From Gammaproteobacteria bacterium (GTDB lineage: Bacteria > Pseudomonadota > Gammaproteobacteria > GCA-001735895), in assembly GCA_027293245.1 (NCBI GenBank), contig JAPUFZ010000157.1, positions 1 to 10,885 on the forward strand: a stretch of DNA of 10,885 bases. Direction: 5' to 3'. The notes beneath the pieces were generated by a model. The model saw nothing but the letters and a program-made list of their open reading frames with translations. It was not told where the DNA came from and made no database searches. The translations under genes were made by a program, and so were the position numbers. Positions 1 to 6,442 of the stretch are shown here, piece after piece (position 1 is the stretch's first letter; every line of letters starts with the position of its first letter).

Positions 1-25
1 CATAGGCTTCCAGGTCTGTCGTCAC
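1..25 (-). CDS. First codons of an unidentified gene running off the left edge
   Basis: On the minus strand a GTG codon at 25-23 opens a frame reading M-T-T-D-L-E-A-Y to the window edge. It is preceded by a strong Shine-Dalgarno sequence, GGGGAG (38-33), with a 7-base spacer. That is the best ribosome binding site on this strand in the window. The stop codon of the FAD oxidoreductase lies 100 bases upstream on the same strand, so this could be the next gene of the same transcript. Only eight codons are visible, so no family or function can be given. The call rests on the ribosome binding site and start codon alone. Confidence 0.4.
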
Positions 26-125
26 GAATTTTCTCCCCTCGATGGTTCGACTTGCTCTGCCGGATCCGACCTTCTCGATGCGAGTTGGAACGACAGCGGC
101 TCGAGAACGTCTAGGCGCAGCTCAC

Positions 126-1469
126 TCAACTCCACGGGAACGGACTGTTGGAGGTAGGGTGAAGCCTTCCGTCGGCATAACGAGAGAAACGGAAGGGTTC
201 AAGCAGTGTGCTATGCTTACCGCAGATTTCCTCGGCCACCAGCTTGCCCACGCCGAGCATTTTGTAACCATGATTCGAATCGGCGATCAGGTAACAGTTT
301 TCGCGGAACATATCGAACACCGGAAAGCTATCCGGGGTAAATGAGCCGATGCCACCCGAGGGTTCGTTCTTGTAATAATCAAACTGGCCTTCGAAGCGCT
401 TCTGGCAATGCGCTAACGCCGAGACCCACATGTGCGCAAAGTCTTCACCAACAACGAAGTCGGGGGAGTCGACACCATACGGGTCAACCGCAACCTCGTC
501 CGGGTCGGTTTCGATCGCATAGGGTGCGGCACCACCCTGGATACCACCGAAGTGAAAGTCGGGTTTGTAGTAAATACCCCACATCGCGTTGGTTATCAGT
601 GAACCATCGTAGTTCGAATACAGGGGTGCGTTGCTGTCGACATGGATCACGGGCGGGAAGCGTCCATCGTTGGTTTTTTGCAGCTCAGGATCGACACCGA
701 GCGTGCCTTCCTGCAGTGACCAGTAAATCCACATCGGGATATCGTCATGCATGATCCCGTCTTTGCCCTTGATACTGATGGTCTTCGGTAGCTCGAGCAT
801 ATCCCAGATGATCTTGGCCCAGGGACCCGCACCGATAATAACCATGTCGCAGCCGATCTCGCCCTTGTCGGTTTCGACCGCTTTGATCGCGCCACCCGCC
901 GATTCGCTTTTGAAACCAGTGACAGTACAGCCGGTTAGAATCCGGACCCCCTCGTTCTCGGCTTTTCTCGCCAGTGCATACATGGCTTTGGTGTTATTCG
1001 CATAACCGCCGCGTTTTTCATGGAGTACCGAGGTAATACCCTTGGCCTGCCAGTCGTGGAACAGGGATTTCATATAGTCGGCAGATTCTTTCTCGCCCTC
1101 GATGAAGGTCGACTCATAACCGATGTCTTTTTGTTGCCGGGCGATGGTGGCGACATCTGCGTGCATGCTCTCGGGGCTGATTTGCATATAACCGACCGGG
1201 TGGTAGCTATAACCCTCGGGATCGGTTTCCCAGACACTGACACTGTGCGCCATTAGTTCGCGCATCGCGGGTTGAAAATAGTTATTTCGAATCACGCCAC
1301 AGGCAATGCCTGAAGCACCGGCGGCAATGCCGCCCTTATCGACAATTAAAATGTCACGGCCGTCGCCTTTACGCTGCGCTTTCAATTGCTGCGCCAGGTG
1401 GTAGGCGGTGCTCAGGCCATGTATGCCCGCGCCTATTATCAGGTACTTAACATGTGATGGTATTGCCAT
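126..1469 (-). CDS. DAO-family FAD-dependent oxidoreductase, probably acting on an N-methylated amino acid
   Basis: This 447-residue flavoprotein opens with a Rossmann FAD-binding fingerprint: hydrophobic strand, then GAGIHG at 13-18, and an acidic strand end (LIVDKG, 41-46). The segment GIAAGASGIACGVIRNNY (47-64) is in the usual place for the DAO-family flavin-contact loop. A second dinucleotide-type stretch, DMVIIGAGPWA (208-218), and a C-terminal flavin-contact region, IADSNHGYKMLGVGKLVAEE (395-414), complete the fold. DAO relatives include sarcosine oxidase and the FAD domain of dimethylglycine dehydrogenase, which oxidatively remove N-methyl groups. The protein lacks the C-terminal folate (GCV_T) domains of full dimethylglycine dehydrogenase. 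No signal peptide or membrane segment is visible, so it should be cytoplasmic. The ATG at 1469 lies directly before the first beta strand, with AAGG six bases upstream. The locus contains gbdR-like and mttB-like genes, which suggests a methylated-amine substrate, but the exact substrate cannot be read from the sequence. The family call is firm and the substrate is inference. Confidence 0.85.
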   Translation of the reverse strand: MAIPSHVKYLIIGAGIHGLSTAYHLAQQLKAQRKGDGRDILIVDKGGIAAGASGIACGVIRNNYFQPAMRELMAHSVSVWETDPEGYSYHPVGYMQISPESMHADVATIARQQKDIGYESTFIEGEKESADYMKSLFHDWQAKGITSVLHEKRGGYANNTKAMYALARKAENEGVRILTGCTVTGFKSESAGGAIKAVETDKGEIGCDMVIIGAGPWAKIIWDMLELPKTISIKGKDGIMHDDIPMWIYWSLQEGTLGVDPELQKTNDGRFPPVIHVDSNAPLYSNYDGSLITNAMWGIYYKPDFHFGGIQGGAAPYAIETDPDEVAVDPYGVDSPDFVVGEDFAHMWVSALAHCQKRFEGQFDYYKNEPSGGIGSFTPDSFPVFDMFRENCYLIADSNHGYKMLGVGKLVAEEICGKHSTLLEPFRFSRYADGRLHPTSNSPFPWS

Positions 1470-1508
1470 GGGTCGCCTTGCTGTCTGTTAATTTGTGTGG
1501 TGTATCAG

Positions 1509-1531
1509 CATCGCCGACTGACCAGGCGATG
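1509..1531 (-). promoter_or_regulatory. Inverted repeat in the leader of the FAD oxidoreductase gene
   Basis: A perfect 7-base inverted repeat, CATCGCC (1509-1515) and GGCGATG (1525-1531), is separated by 9 bases and sits about 40 bases upstream of the ATG at 1469. It could be an operator for a dimeric regulator or an RNA hairpin in the 5' leader. There is no run of T, so it is not an intrinsic terminator. No convincing -35/-10 pair could be assigned in 1470-1632. Confidence 0.35.
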
Positions 1532-1632
1532 GGATATTGAATGGCTACAGGATAGCCGAAAATATTTCGCGCACGCCAAACAGGAACGACCAATTGGAAG
1601 AAAATTACGACATTAAAATACAGTTCTGTAGC

Positions 1633-1788
1633 TCTCGCAAAGCCGCAAAGCACGCAAAGGTAAAGAGAGGAAATTTACGACGATGAGATTATTATACTTT
1701 ATTTAACAGGAGCGGAATTGTTGGCAATACCCTAACTATAGACACCTTTGCGTGCTTTGCGGCTTTGCGGCTTTGCGGCTTTGCGAGA
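1633..1788. repeat. Inverted 'GCAAAG' repeat element, MITE-like
   Basis: This element fills most of the 337-base spacer 1470-1806. The left arm (1633-1661, 29 bases) contains spaced GCAAAG units. The right arm (1744-1788, 45 bases) is its exact reverse complement, except that the octamer CTTTGCGG is present three times in tandem instead of once. The arms enclose an 82-base AT-rich centre (1662-1743) with no coding potential that I can see. Transcribed in either direction the arms could pair over about 29 bases. The element ends 18 bases from the stop codon of the GNAT gene, so on the minus strand it would form a large stem-loop at that gene's 3' end. No transposase or clear target-site duplication is visible. 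The rest of the spacer (1470-1632) holds a 7-base inverted repeat and no gene. Confidence 0.8.
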
Positions 1789-1806
1789 ATCAGTTTTTTA
1801 CTACAG

Positions 1807-2268
1807 CTACCCAGTTAGTTCTTTCTGCATGAAAATACTCAGCGGATCGGGCTGGTAATCACCGTATGGCTCACATCGCTTATATCCCAGGCTCTCATAC
1901 AGCGCGATCGATTCGGGCTGGTTAACCCCGGTTTCGAGCCGGCATACACCGATCCCGGTGTTTATCAATTGTTGCTCGAGGGCCTGCATAATCACCCGCG
2001 ATACACCCTGCCCTCGATGGTGAGGGTCGACAAACAGGTTTTTTATTTCCCCATATGGCAAAGGCGCATCAATACGCTTTACCGCGCCGATACCAAGCAG
2101 TGTCTGCTCACGATAGGCACCGATGAAATAAACATTTTGCGCCAGCAATTGTTGGGGATTTTCCTGGTAAACACTTTCGCCCGGATACAGCCCCGCATGG
2201 TAATGCTGCGACTGCTGGATCAGTTCGCTGACATCGTTCGAGAGTGTGTTGACTGGTTTGACCAGCAT
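1807..2268 (-). CDS. GNAT-family N-acetyltransferase (YsnE-like)
   Basis: A 153-residue single-domain acetyltransferase. The acetyl-CoA binding motif A is clear: strand KNLFVDP (76-82) followed by the pyrophosphate loop HRGQGVS (84-90), which fits the R/Q-x-x-G-x-G/A pattern, and then an alpha helix. Motif B follows with CRLETGVNQPESIALYESLGY (109-129, given in parts: LETG, then ALYESLGY). The ending YGDYQPDPLSIFMQKEL is typical of the YsnE-like branch of small GNATs. The gene starts 21 bases after the ddaH stop codon and follows it on the same strand, so it is probably the third cistron of a patB-like/ddaH/GNAT operon. There is no good Shine-Dalgarno before the ATG at 2268, so translation may depend on the upstream gene. 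The substrate is unknown. An amino acid or amine is plausible from the neighbours. Confidence 0.8.
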   Translation of the reverse strand: MLVKPVNTLSNDVSELIQQSQHYHAGLYPGESVYQENPQQLLAQNVYFIGAYREQTLLGIGAVKRIDAPLPYGEIKNLFVDPHHRGQGVSRVIMQALEQQLINTGIGVCRLETGVNQPESIALYESLGYKRCEPYGDYQPDPLSIFMQKELTG

Positions 2269-2289
2269 GTCGAATCTGAAACTATTTCA

Positions 2290-3063
2290 CTAGAATCGCA
2301 ATGACAGACAACTGAGTCCGCCGTCAAGCTTGCGAAATTCGGAAACATCGAGCTCAATGACTGTATAACCCAGCGCCTGGATCATCCCGGTGCTTTGCGG
2401 GTAACCCGCAGGTACCAGCACTCGATTATTAATCCAGACACAATTGGCGGCATAGCGTTCGGCTGCTTCAATCCGCAGCTGTTTGAATTCAGCAAATTCA
2501 GCCATATCGCAAAGTTCACCGGTCACCACCAGGTTATGGTTTTCGAGATATGACACCGATGATTTCAAATGCAGGGCTTCGCTGATCGTTACCATCGAAC
2601 CGCTATAGCCATAGGCCTGCAGAAGTTCAACCATTTGCGAGGCTCCGTCCTGGTTAGTCCTTTCCGACAGACCAATGTAGCAATGATCACCAACCATCAT
2701 GATATCGCCGCCGTCGATGGTACCCGGCGCCTGAATAGATTCGACCTTGTCGTAATATTGTTTTAACCGGGCCGATACCTGTTTCACTTCACCCCGGCGT
2801 GATGCTGCCCCCGGATTGGTCATGATCGCACATCGCGGCATCAACAATGCGGTATCTTCGATAAACATGGAATCTGGAAATTGCTCGTCTGCCGGCATAA
2901 CCTCGACTGTCAAATGGCAGGATTCCAGCGCATCGATATAGTGCCGATGCTGTTCCAGCGCCAATGGGTAATCGGGTTCATCCAGGCCTGCCGTGGTGAT
3001 TCCATCAACCAGGCTCTGCGCCGGCATGCGTACTATTGCTTTACTAAACATGTTTTCTTTCAT
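2290..3063 (-). CDS. ddaH: N(G),N(G)-dimethylarginine dimethylaminohydrolase (dimethylargininase)
   Basis: This enzyme of the amidinotransferase fold hydrolyses asymmetric dimethyl- or monomethylarginine to citrulline plus dimethylamine or methylamine, in the cytoplasm. Visible motifs in order are: FPDSMFIED (62-70), substrate loop region MTNPGAASRRGE (81-92), GTIDGGDIMMVGDH (114-127), catalytic histidine in HLKS (H165), CVWINNRVLVPAGYP (208-222), and the C-terminal nucleophile in LDGGLSCLSLRF (C252). Length and motif order match the Pseudomonas aeruginosa enzyme closely. The third catalytic position, glutamate in that enzyme (E114), is aspartate here (D117). Two starts are possible. The ATG at 3063 is given, but the ATG at 3051 (protein starting M-F-S-K-A-I-V-R) aligns exactly with the usual N-terminus. 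Neither has a good Shine-Dalgarno. The gene begins 9 bases after the upstream aminotransferase stop, indicating one transcript. A related citrulline hydrolase or arginine deiminase-like activity is the main alternative. Confidence 0.88.
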   Translation of the reverse strand: MKENMFSKAIVRMPAQSLVDGITTAGLDEPDYPLALEQHRHYIDALESCHLTVEVMPADEQFPDSMFIEDTALLMPRCAIMTNPGAASRRGEVKQVSARLKQYYDKVESIQAPGTIDGGDIMMVGDHCYIGLSERTNQDGASQMVELLQAYGYSGSMVTISEALHLKSSVSYLENHNLVVTGELCDMAEFAEFKQLRIEAAERYAANCVWINNRVLVPAGYPQSTGMIQALGYTVIELDVSEFRKLDGGLSCLSLRF

Positions 3064-3072
3064 CTCTATAAA

Positions 3073-4230
3073 TTAAGCTGCCCAGTAATCACTGACTGCC
3101 AGGCGTATTCGCGTCACTGCTTCCTCTACCAGGGAGCGCGGACAGCCAAAGTTCAAACGCATGAATCTATCGTCGCCAAAATCCCGGCCGGCTGATAAAC
3201 CTACCCCGGCCTTCTCGAAAAAGGCCAGAGAATTATCCAGTTTAAGTTCTGACACATCGATCCAGGCCAGGAAAGTAGCCTCTACAATATCGAGCTTGAG
3301 ACCACGAATTTGATTAATTTCACGAATTAAATAATCCCGGTTCGCACGCAGGTAATCGACTTGCTGGCGATTCCAGTCGTCACCATGTTCATAGGCCGCC
3401 TGCGTGGCGATTAAACCCAGTATATTCACAGCGGGCACGATACCCCAGCGCGCTTTTTTAAACTCGAGGCGTAATTTACGTTGTGGAATGATAGCAAATG
3501 AGCACCCGAGTCCAGCCATGTTGAAGGATTTGCTGGTCCCCATTAAGGTAATGCTGCGATTGGCAATGTCCGGGTTCAGTGAAGCAATCGGTATGTGTTT
3601 CAGGCCTGGTTCGAGGATCAAGTCGCTGTGGATTTCATCCGAGCAGATGATTAAATCCCGGATCACGGCGAGTTCGGCGAGCCGGGTTAATTCCTCCCGG
3701 CTATAGACTGCTCCACCAGGATTATGGGGATTGCAGAATAACAAAAGCCTACTATCAGAGGTGATATTTTGCTGCAACCACTGCAGGTCAAGCACCCAGC
3801 GCGCCTTGCTCTGGACCATGGGCACGGGCCGGCGAATACGGTCACTTAGTTCGGGGGCGGAAGCGAAAGGCGGGTAAATTACTGACGGCACAAACACGCC
3901 GTCGCCACTGGAGCCAATACTACGGCAAGCCAGGTTAAGACCATTCACAACCCCGGGAATCCAGATCAGCCATTCTGCCTTGATATCCCATTGGTACAGT
4001 TTCTTGATGCGTTCAACCACCAGCTCAATCAGTGCTGGTGACGGGTGCGAATAACCAAAAACACCATGCTCGATACGCGCATGAAGGGCCTGAGTAATTT
4101 CTGCCGCCACCGGGAAATCAGTGTCCGCAATCCACATAGGTAAAATATCGGTGCCGCGGTACTTGCCCCATTTATCACTTTCGCTATGGGTCCGGTCTAC
4201 CAACAGGTCAAAGTTTATTTTATTCGTCAT
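3073..4230 (-). CDS. MalY/PatB-family PLP-dependent aminotransferase / C-S beta-lyase
   Basis: A 385-residue fold-type I PLP enzyme of full family length. Key elements are: N-terminal DILPMWIADTDFP (28-40), typical of the MalY/PatB branch; YPPF (119-122) for cofactor stacking; NPHNPGG with N170; SDEIHSDL with D198, which contacts the pyridine nitrogen; the Schiff-base lysine in TSKSFNMAGL (K234); and the carboxylate-binding arginine in RLNFG (R358). Members cleave cystathionine or other cysteine S-conjugates to a thiol, pyruvate and ammonia, and some transaminate. The exact substrate is not visible. The gene is the first of the minus-strand operon leading into ddaH. A good promoter lies 47 bases upstream of its ATG. 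The Shine-Dalgarno before the ATG at 4230 is weak. Confidence 0.85.
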   Translation of the reverse strand: MTNKINFDLLVDRTHSESDKWGKYRGTDILPMWIADTDFPVAAEITQALHARIEHGVFGYSHPSPALIELVVERIKKLYQWDIKAEWLIWIPGVVNGLNLACRSIGSSGDGVFVPSVIYPPFASAPELSDRIRRPVPMVQSKARWVLDLQWLQQNITSDSRLLLFCNPHNPGGAVYSREELTRLAELAVIRDLIICSDEIHSDLILEPGLKHIPIASLNPDIANRSITLMGTSKSFNMAGLGCSFAIIPQRKLRLEFKKARWGIVPAVNILGLIATQAAYEHGDDWNRQQVDYLRANRDYLIREINQIRGLKLDIVEATFLAWIDVSELKLDNSLAFFEKAGVGLSAGRDFGDDRFMRLNFGCPRSLVEEAVTRIRLAVSDYWAA

Positions 4231-4276
4231 AGCCGGGGATTGCCGCGATCGAGTCTTTGCTATTATTCATAACGCG

Positions 4277-4305
4277 ATCATATTCGATAATGATTTATTG
4301 ACCAA
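4277..4305 (-). promoter_or_regulatory. Sigma-70 type promoter for the aminotransferase-ddaH-GNAT operon
   Basis: On the minus strand TTGGTC (4305-4300) and TATGAT (4282-4277) are separated by exactly 17 bases. Transcription would start near 4270 and leave a leader of about 40 bases before the ATG at 4230. The two hexamers match the consensus at four and five of six positions. Nothing else in the 143-base divergent region competes with it on this strand. Confidence 0.55.
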
Positions 4306-4321
4306 TGATAACCTGCGTTCG

Positions 4322-4351
4322 TTGTCGATATCAGGGAACCTCTGGTATATT
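4322..4351 (+). promoter_or_regulatory. Candidate promoter for ltaE (extended -10)
   Basis: TTGTCG (4322-4327) and TATATT (4346-4351) are spaced 18 bases apart, with a TGG triplet directly before the -10 that makes it an extended -10. The start of transcription would be near 4358, downstream of the ATG at 4305. This argues that the longer ltaE reading frame from 4305 is not the one translated. Confidence 0.45.
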
Positions 4352-4373
4352 CCACCCATCGCCTTGTAATACG

Positions 4374-5414
4374 TTGATCACCCTGAAAACTCACACCAAC
4401 AATCCTGTCGACTATCGCAGTGACACCCTGACCAGGCCGAGCCCTGCCATGCGCGAAGCTATGGCCAGTGCAGACGTGGGTGACGATGTTTATGGCGAGG
4501 ACCCGAGTGTCAACCAACTCGAACAAACGGTTGCAGATCTGCTCGGCAAGCAGGCCGCCCTGTTCGTCAGCAGCGGTACCCAGGGTAATTTACTCGCACT
4601 CCTGTCCCATTGCGCACGCGGGGACGAATTCATCAGCGGTGATGTTTATCACGTTTATAGCCATGAGGCGGGGGGCGCCGCGGTCCTCGGTGGCATTGCC
4701 TCAACCGCGTTGCAAACCGGCCCACAGTTGGAACTATCGGTCGATGATGTACGCGCGGCAATAAAGCCAGACAATAATCATTTTGCGATTTCGCGCCTGC
4801 TATGCCTGGAAAATACGATTTCGGGCCGGGTTCAGCAACAGTCGCATCTGCTGGCGCTTTGCGACGTCGCCCATGGCGCCGGCATGCAGACCCATCTCGA
4901 CGGTGCGCGACTGATGAATGCGGTAGTCGCGCAGGGAATTAGCGCCGCCGAGATAGCGGCTCCATTCGATAGTATATCGCTATGTTTGTCCAAAGGCCTG
5001 GGGGCACCGGTCGGCTCGGTGCTGGCGGGCAGCCAGGCGTTTATCGATAAAGCCCGGCGCGGTCGCAAATTGCTCGGTGGTGGTACCCGCCAGGCAGGAA
5101 TCCTGGCGTCAGGCGGGCTTTACGCGTTAAATCATCATGTTGAGCGTCTGGCGGAAGATCACAGTAATGCAACACTACTGGCAGAGGGCATTGCCCGACT
5201 CGGGGTCATGCCAGTCGAACAACACACTAACATGGTATTCATAACACCATCGGCCGACCATATAACAGCTTTGCGCGAAGCGCTCCTCGGCAGGGGCATC
5301 ATCATCGCTGCCGGTTCACCATCTATCCGCATGGTCACCCACCTCGATATTAGCCGTGCCGATATCGAGACTACTATCGAGGCCTTCGAGGGTTATTTTT
5401 CTGCTATCGGGTAA
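4374..5414 (+). CDS. ltaE: Low-specificity L-threonine aldolase
   Basis: This PLP enzyme splits L-threonine, L-allo-threonine and related L-beta-hydroxy amino acids into glycine and an aldehyde. With a TTG start at 4374 it is 346 residues, near the usual 330-350. Family marks in order are: YRSDTLTRPSPAM (14-26), DDVYGEDPSVNQLE (37-50), FVSSGTQGN (64-72), CLENTISGR (144-152), HLDGAR with D176 contacting PLP, and the Schiff-base lysine in SLCLSKGLGAPVGS (K207). RMVTHLDI near the end is also typical. An in-frame ATG at 4305 would add 23 residues that look unlike the family and would lie upstream of the likely promoter, so TTG 4374 is preferred. There is no strong Shine-Dalgarno at either. The gene diverges from the aminotransferase and is followed after 67 bases by the JmjC gene. 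In Pseudomonas aeruginosa a threonine aldolase gene also lies within the glycine betaine catabolic region. Confidence 0.88.
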   Translation: MITLKTHTNNPVDYRSDTLTRPSPAMREAMASADVGDDVYGEDPSVNQLEQTVADLLGKQAALFVSSGTQGNLLALLSHCARGDEFISGDVYHVYSHEAGGAAVLGGIASTALQTGPQLELSVDDVRAAIKPDNNHFAISRLLCLENTISGRVQQQSHLLALCDVAHGAGMQTHLDGARLMNAVVAQGISAAEIAAPFDSISLCLSKGLGAPVGSVLAGSQAFIDKARRGRKLLGGGTRQAGILASGGLYALNHHVERLAEDHSNATLLAEGIARLGVMPVEQHTNMVFITPSADHITALREALLGRGIIIAAGSPSIRMVTHLDISRADIETTIEAFEGYFSAIG

Positions 5415-5481
5415 TATTTAACCGCTAGCGGGCCTGGCCAGTTTATACGATAATTCTCACCTGATTCAGGAGACACCGGGT

Positions 5482-6396
5482 ATGAAATTTAAGCTGCACA
5501 AAGACCTGAGCACCTTGCTCGACTTTTACAACAAACAAAGAAAAAACCCGCCCGCTGAATTTGCCTATGGCGCCGGACTAATTTCCAAACCGAGTTACTT
5601 TACCCTTAAGGATCTACAGCATCACCTGAATAATCCTCTGCTAAAGCCCGAATGGATACATATCAAAACAGCGGGTGCACGCATACCGCTCGAAGCAACC
5701 TTGAAGAAAAAGAACGTTCAGATGAAGTCTCTGGAGTTTATGGACAAAGATTTAATCAATCAGGAATTGGCTAAAGGTGGTGCAATTGTACTGGAAGGGC
5801 TGGATATACTGGATCCGGGGATTAATGCGTTTTGCGCGCGGCTGGATGAAGGCATGCCCTGTGGCATAGCGAACTGTGTCAGCTTTTTTTCACAAATGCA
5901 TAACGAAGCCTATGAAGGCCATGCCGATTCAGACGACGTGCTGGTCGTGCATCTGGAAGGAAGGAAGACCTGGAGCTTATATGAACCACAGCAGCGGCGA
6001 TATTTCGGCAACGAGAATCTAAGTGATGCTCAATTAGGCCCTGTTAAATACGAAGTTAACATGCGGCCAGGCGATGCACTTTATCTCCGCGCCGGGGTGC
6101 CGCATCAATGCACTACGCCAGGTAAATACAGCCTGCATATGTCGTTTGATCTTTTGGATCGAACGCCAAATGTCGAGCAAATCACCAATGAGGCAAACAA
6201 CCAGTATTATCATGCCTGCGAGTTACCCTACGCGCCCGGGTCAAAAGTCATAGACAAGTATATCGAGTTACTAAAATCCCCTGCCTTCCAGGACGCACTG
6301 GAGACTGAGGCCGGGGTATTGCGAAAAGAAATCCGTCAGTTCCGGGAGCATGCCGCGCGCGCGTCTAATGTGCGAAGCCTGTCTAAATTTATTTGA
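5482..6396 (+). CDS. JmjC/cupin-4 type Fe(II)/2-oxoglutarate-dependent oxygenase
   Basis: A 304-residue protein with a double-stranded beta-helix oxygenase core. The iron-binding facial triad is intact: H147 and D149 in GHADSDD, and H208 in LRAGVPHQC. The strand after the HxD motif, DVLVVHLEGRKTWSLYEP (152-169), and NMRPGDALYLRAGVPH (193-208) are arranged as in the ribosomal oxygenase YcfD/RoxA group. In that group the corresponding proteins hydroxylate arginine or histidine of ribosomal proteins. The N-terminus FAYGAGLISKPSYFTLKDLQ (27-46) also fits that family. At 304 residues it is clearly shorter than E. coli RoxA (about 370), so the C-terminal domain is reduced and the substrate may differ. 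AGGAG (5468-5472), nine bases before the ATG, supports the start. The gene follows ltaE after 67 bases on the same strand and is probably co-transcribed. A small perfect palindrome, CCGCTAGCGG (5422-5431), lies in the gap but has no T-run. Confidence 0.8.
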   Translation: MKFKLHKDLSTLLDFYNKQRKNPPAEFAYGAGLISKPSYFTLKDLQHHLNNPLLKPEWIHIKTAGARIPLEATLKKKNVQMKSLEFMDKDLINQELAKGGAIVLEGLDILDPGINAFCARLDEGMPCGIANCVSFFSQMHNEAYEGHADSDDVLVVHLEGRKTWSLYEPQQRRYFGNENLSDAQLGPVKYEVNMRPGDALYLRAGVPHQCTTPGKYSLHMSFDLLDRTPNVEQITNEANNQYYHACELPYAPGSKVIDKYIELLKSPAFQDALETEAGVLRKEIRQFREHAARASNVRSLSKFI

Positions 6397-6442
6397 GGGT
6401 GTGGGCCCGCAGATGGCAGCCTGATGCAAAACAGGACCGGTC

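Noticed and set aside
72..107. Inverted TTCTCGA/TCGAGAA pair in the left-edge spacer
   Set aside because: Seven bases with a 22-base loop in a 100-base spacer is weak, with no T-run and no clear promoter. It may be chance.
341..754. Plus-strand ORFs inside the FAD oxidoreductase gene
   Set aside because: They are antisense shadows with composition and sequence typical of non-coding frames and no recognisable domain. The minus-strand frame encodes a full conserved protein.
4305..4373. Longer ltaE reading frame beginning at ATG 4305
   Set aside because: The 23 extra residues do not resemble the family, no ribosome binding site precedes them, and the best promoter lies downstream of that ATG. 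TTG 4374 is preferred.
6397..6442. Bidirectional terminator between the JmjC gene and the convergent regulator
   Set aside because: Only short palindromes such as GACCGGTC are present, with no stable stem followed by T residues in either direction.
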